64,000 nucleotides of DNA from Erythrocercus mccallii (Eukaryota; Chordata; Aves; Passeriformes; Dicruridae), in contig VZRG01000744.1 in the NCBI GenBank assembly GCA_013397435.1, forward strand, positions 186,001 to 250,000, in the 5' to 3' direction. The notes under the pieces are model-generated. The model did no database searches. It saw only the letters and a list, made by a program, of their open reading frames with translations, and was not told the origin of the DNA. Shown in pieces: positions 59,121-64,000 of this stretch; position 1 is the stretch's first letter; every line of letters starts with the position of its first letter. Position numbers and translations under genes: made by a program.

Positions 59121-61515
59121 TTAATTTAATTTAACCCTGAGGATAGTGACATTTTTTAAAAATAAATGAATTAATAGCATCATTATTCTATTTTTGTGTT
59201 TACAAGAACTAGAGACTGATTCTCATTTTGGTCAAAATCATAAAAATTCTCCTGACATCAAAGGAACTACCTTCATGTCAAAGTGCTGTAAGCTAATAAA
59301 GAATTTGGCCAGGCCATTTCTTATTGTATGGGAAACGTTTATTGTGATTAAGCCTGTAAAAGTGAAGCACCCACAGCCCCTTCTCTGGTGTACATTCAGC
59401 AGTCATTGCCTCACCATCACTGCATCTAAGGCTAGGGTGCACTAAGGCATGACTAACATCTATTATATATTTGCTTATTTCTCTCCTTCCCAGGCAGTAA
59501 TCATGTGCAACAACCAATGGAGTATATGGAATACCACGTATGTGCTTATGCTACTCAAGGTAAGGTCAGAGATGTGCAGATTGCTTTTCTAGCAGGAGGT
59601 GGTGAGGTTTGCTGTAACTCTTTGTTCCCGTGGGAATTTATTTCCTACTTTGGGTCAACACTGAGGGAACTCTGTCTCTCATACTAACACCTTTACAAAT
59701 GTTTTACCAAAGCAGCTGCTTCCTTCAGCTGGGAAAATTTTCATGTACCATCTTGATGCGTGCTTTCCTCTCAGGATGATACCAGTGGGGTCACTTTGCC
59801 TTACTTTTCCCTTCTTCACAAAAAAAGAGGTCTTGCTTAATTTTTCACTTCCCACTTTTAAAATAAACTTATATCCTTCAAGGGGAAAGGTCTTTCTTTA
59901 ATGCTGCACCACACTGAAGACAGCCCCTCCAAAGCAATGCTGGTTTCTACCTCATCAGTATGGAGGATATCCTCAAAAAGCACCACTTGGAGTTTACTGT
60001 TGTTGCAAGCTAACCATCCAAAGGAATGAAATGCAGAGAAATGTAAAAATATTTCACAGCAGGAAAACAGGGAGGAGGAAAGCAAACAACGCAGAAAACC
60101 AAGTATATGGGAGAAATTAATCATAATGGAAGAACCACATTAAAAAAAAGGGTACTTAAAAATAGAGGAAAATTCCACATTTGGAAAAGATAGTAGTTGT
60201 GATAAAAGCTCATAAAAAGTAAAATATAATTGCACGGTACAGAATTTGAGCAAAAAAGATGCCTGAATGGTTAACGTGCTGACTTTGCTCACTGCATGTA
60301 TTGTTACTTCAAAGTGGTGTTGAGCACTTGTTGCTGTCAAGATTCAGAGGCAGATAACAAACTGTTAAAGCATTACCTGCTACACAGAATATTATTTGCT
60401 GGCAGACTGGTCCCAGGTTCTTAATTTTAAAATAGTATTTGCATAGCTGTGAACATGCTTAATTTTTGTAGCAACACATTGCTGTTAAATTGGATTGAAT
60501 TGTTGTAGTGTTTTAAAAATTTCTGATCTGATTCTGTAACTAAAAAAAATATTACATGTTGTTGCTTTAATTACACCAGGTTCCTTTCATTTTCATTTGC
60601 AATGGAACACTTCAGTACAATGGGTTCTGAAAACAATTTTTAATGCTGACTTCTGTGCATTCTGGCTTCATTTGTGGAGATGCACAAGAAGCCACAACAA
60701 CAGCCTCTAACATGACTTTCAAAACACACTTCTTTTGTACTTCAAAAGAGATATGTCCCCATTTCTTTTTCATATGTCTTTTGTCAAGCCTTTTATTCTT
60801 CACAAAGAAATATAGAGCTGACCTGTAAAAACCACTTTTTTTGACAGAGTAGTCAAAATTATCCTGCCTGAGTAAATCTGAGGACTCTCTTCCTGACAGA
60901 GCCACCTGGGACCATAAAGACATATATTTCATTTGTATCTCTTGGAAAAAATGTGGGCTGGCATGCAAAAAAATGCATAATTATAACTATACCTAGAATG
61001 TTACCAGTTCCTGGTCTTCAAGTTATAGATAGCTTTCATCTCAAATGGAGGCCTATTGGATTAATTGAATGTACAAAAGGGTCTCGAGGGCTATGATTGT
61101 ATTGGGAACTTTAATGCTGACCTTCTTCATCCAAAACTTCCCTGACCTGGAAGGCAACACACTCCCTGGGTTTTAACACCCTTCAGCAACCTGTACTGCT
61201 TGCAAAGCTGGTTGAGTATTCTATGAACTGATTTCCCAGAGTATCCCCAGAAAGATAAAAAAACTGGTGTAACTCCTTTCCTTCACTTATTTTCCTGGAA
61301 TGAGGAACATTCTCTGTGATACAGAGGGCTTGATCTCATCTGCTTTATTGCATTCCTACTACTACATAAAAACATAAACCCCAACTCATTATAATGACCT
61401 CTTTCTACCAGGCCACAACTAAAGAAAGTTGTAACTAAAGAAAGTAGAGAAATACCTCAGCACAAGAAAGGTAGAGACCCATTTCTGCAGGAATGTAATA
61501 ACTACAAGACTACAC

Positions 61516-61536
61516 AAAAAAAAAAAAAAAAAAAAA
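61516..61536 (+). repeat. Poly(A) run of 21
   Basis: An uninterrupted run of 21 A. No retrocopy or AATAAA was recognised in front of it, so it is treated as simple sequence. Confidence 0.9.
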
Positions 61537-62307
61537 TCAATCTCCCAACCAAGTAAAGTTCCCCTTACCAAGAAAGGCAAGTCATGTGTCTTTGCAGCCA
61601 GAATTTATGTTGTACCCTTACCCCTTCATCCTGGTCCCCAGTTCATCCATACAATGCTTGGGTCATGATGGCACTGCCTGGAGCAGCACACCTGTGGGTT
61701 TTTTGTATGGAAACCAAGAAACAAAGGATGGGAGAGCAGAACAATTGACTTTCAGCAAGGCCAAGGCACATACTTGAGATGGCAAATAGACAGTCTAGAC
61801 AAATTCCTTAGGTCTTTGGTTATTTTAAAAAGATTCTTTAAAACTAACCATTTGGTCTTTATAAAATATTCAAAATGTTGTATATATTAATATTCTTTGG
61901 GTGAAGTATTAAAAGGAATCTTTTGCTGTTCTGTCAGAGTCTGTTATTTTAATGAATGCAACATATCCTGTTTCTTATAAGATTTAAATGCTAACATGTG
62001 ATGGTTCTAGCTTCTTTTTCTCTGCCAAGGTCGGGATTAATACATGGGAAATATGAGTTCATGTTTAGACTTGGATGTTTATTATTTCTTATCTATTTAC
62101 AGACTTATGAGCCATGAGCTCCAAGCAAGTTAGAAAAATGAGGTAAAATGGAGTACCTCTAACTCTTTCTAAGATTATTTAAGTGATAATTCCCTAATAA
62201 TGAGATGACACTTATATTATTTATACTTCTGACCTAATAATGACCACCCAAGGCCTGCAATGCAGACCTTTTTCACCTAATTACAGAAAACCACCTAAAC
62301 CCATGAA

Positions 62308-62353
62308 GAAGAAGGAAGAAAAAGGTGAAGAAGGAAGAACAAGGTAAAGAAGG
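62308..62353 (+). repeat. 19-bp GA-rich tandem repeat
   Basis: Units GAAGAAGGAAGAAAAAGGT and GAAGAAGGAAGAACAAGGT are adjacent (62308-62326, 62327-62345), followed by a partial third unit to 62353. Confidence 0.85.
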
Positions 62354-64000
62354 ACCTAGACAATGCCTAAAGTCCTCTATCTTGACTCACATGTATTACT
62401 GTATACTAAAATCTTAAATCTAAGTTTTTCACCTAGTGAAATAACACAATATTATTCAAACTGCACACCTACAATCCCTGTGCTATCACTCAATCTCAGG
62501 AGCCTGTTCTAAGGCCTCAAGTCAAATGTGGTGTTTGCTTGAGGGTCAGCACCTTTTAACACAGAAAGCCTGAAATTTTCAGCCTCCAGGGTTCCAAAAC
62601 TAACAAAAAAATTCAAAAACATTAATTGGAAAAAAGTCTGAAAAAAAGTTTTAAAGTCAGTTGAAGGAGGACTGAGTGTAATGTTGTGTGTTCTTATTTA
62701 TAAGGCTTTAGTAAATAAAGGACTTTCAGATGCTGACTCTGTTTCACATTCTTTCTTCATTGCCTTGTATAAAATAAACTCTCCTGCACTTTGGGAGGGG
62801 CAGACGATCCCAGGGCTGTGCTCACGCAGTGTGATGGGAGTCTCTGTGCCATACGCAAGTGCTGCTGGCCACCTTCCCCACACAGATCAGACAACAGCCC
62901 CACAGTAATGCGGAAAGCTGTAAAGCTGATCAGTAGAACTTTGGTCAGCTGCTTTAACAATGTTGCCTTTAAATCTTGTATTGTTAAACCAGTTATGTAT
63001 TAAAAATAACCTCTTTGAAAACAAGCCTGAAAGATAATGGCTTGGATAATGAGTCAATAGTTCCAGAGATTTTGAGAGACATGAGTCTAAGTCTGGAATT
63101 TATATACATTCCTGGTATTTTCCCATCTCAAAGGCACAGTAAAGCTGCTTAAATATAATGGAGTGGGGGAAGTCAGCCACACCAGATGATTCATGTAGGC
63201 TTCTGCCTCCACTCAACTCATATTTTAAACATCTCATTGAAGTTTATAATCAAATGCTTCTATATTTTTCTTTATGGTACTGGTAAGCAATGGTCCCTTT
63301 GTCTACAGTTTGTCTCATAAATATAAAGTCAACTGTTACTTCATGTTGTATTAGATCTAGGTATAGGAGACCTTTGTTAACCTAAATAGTTTAGAATTTT
63401 CCTAGTTATTACTAATTTTCTTAGAACCCTGAAGTTAAATTTATATTGGCAAATTCATAGATAACACTTTGCCAAGAGGAAACCTCATGTGGAAAAAGAC
63501 ATTTCTCATCCAAATAGTTGATGAATATGTCTGATAAAGCAATTGAATAATATGATATCTTTAAAATATGTATGTTTTAATCTGTGAGTAATACTAAAGT
63601 TTAGGTATTTTAATAGCAAATCTCTTTAGGAAATAAGAGCTGCAGAATCAAAATATTTTCTACTGTCATTTGTTCTATATTATTGTCCTCTATTTGAACA
63701 ACCTAGATGCCAAAATGCAACTGTCTTGGTGTTTGTTTTCTTTTGAAATTTCCAATTTAAAATGTACATAACTTATCACAAATACTGTGTTTTTCATTTG
63801 GGAAAATTGACTTTCCCAACACTTTTTTTATTTTGTTAGAATCATGCAAGACCATATGATTGTGGAAATTGTGTCATTGTAGAAATTCAAGAGTGTATAT
63901 AAGACACTTCAATGAACACTTTGTTACTACATATAGAAAACAGCAAAAACGAAGGAATGTCAATTAAATCCATGCCAGACTCCAGATCAGAGCTAAGAGT

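Larger units (their letters stand above)
57574..64000. other. Intergenic AT-rich sequence to the end of the window
   Basis: No gene or mobile element recognised. It includes a quadruplex-forming G tract (58835-58854), a candidate conserved element (58960-59120), a 21-base A run (61516-61536) and a 19-bp GA-rich tandem repeat (62308-62353). Confidence 0.6.

Noticed and set aside
61516..61536. Tail of a processed pseudogene
   Set aside because: A 21-base A run is present, but no AATAAA or recognisable gene sequence precedes it and I see no target-site duplication.

Overview
The window is vertebrate nuclear DNA, most likely from a songbird. It is AT-rich, with intron-split coding exons, many decayed CR1 LINE fragments (the typical avian LINE), an avian-type LTR fragment, and one tRNA-Ile-derived SINE with a CR1-like tail. 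That SINE matches what I know of TguSINE1 of passerines. Two runs of N (200 and 55 bases) show it is a scaffolded assembly.

The only protein-coding gene I can support is the 3' two-thirds of CYRIA (formerly FAM49A), on the + strand. Seven coding exons lie at 790-926, 1011-1088, 1364-1480, 1575-1654, 3143-3269, 5851-5921 and 7043-7106. All have GT-AG borders and compatible phases. Together they encode about 224 residues, roughly residue 100 to the C-terminus of a protein that is usually 323 residues long. The first ~99 codons, promoter and 5' UTR lie upstream of base 1. The 3' UTR probably runs to about 9.1-9.2 kb, with a possible shorter form ending near 7.78 kb. The largest intron (3270-5850) holds a GC-rich island with one good and one weaker CTCF-like motif.

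From about 9.2 kb to the end I find no credible protein-coding gene. In other amniotes the 3' end of CYRIA faces a large gene desert towards MYCN, and this looks like the start of that desert (inference). It holds CR1 fragments at 10300-11165 (-), 14103-14875 (-), 25935-26382 (+), 27960-28750 (+), 41890-42330 (+, old), 44312-44770 (+), 44836-45115 (-) and 46050-46242 (+); the tRNA-Ile SINE at 17676-17818 (-); an LTR fragment at 51882-52150; MIR-like relics; an old palindromic repeat near 55.4 kb; a minisatellite at 26880-27183; a (CCCTT)n array at 38735-38900; and several G/T-, A- or G-rich tracts. Between these are long stretches of ordinary AT-rich DNA, some with homeodomain-type motif clusters that could be conserved enhancers.

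The most unusual stretch is 27384-27840. It is a CpG-dense island of about 450 bp in otherwise CpG-poor desert, directly beside an assembly gap and a minisatellite, with a good splice-donor sequence on the minus strand. It is either the promoter of an unannotated (probably non-coding) transcript or a sign of misassembly. I did not find a new multi-gene biological system. Most open reading frames here are chance frames or decayed CR1 sequence.
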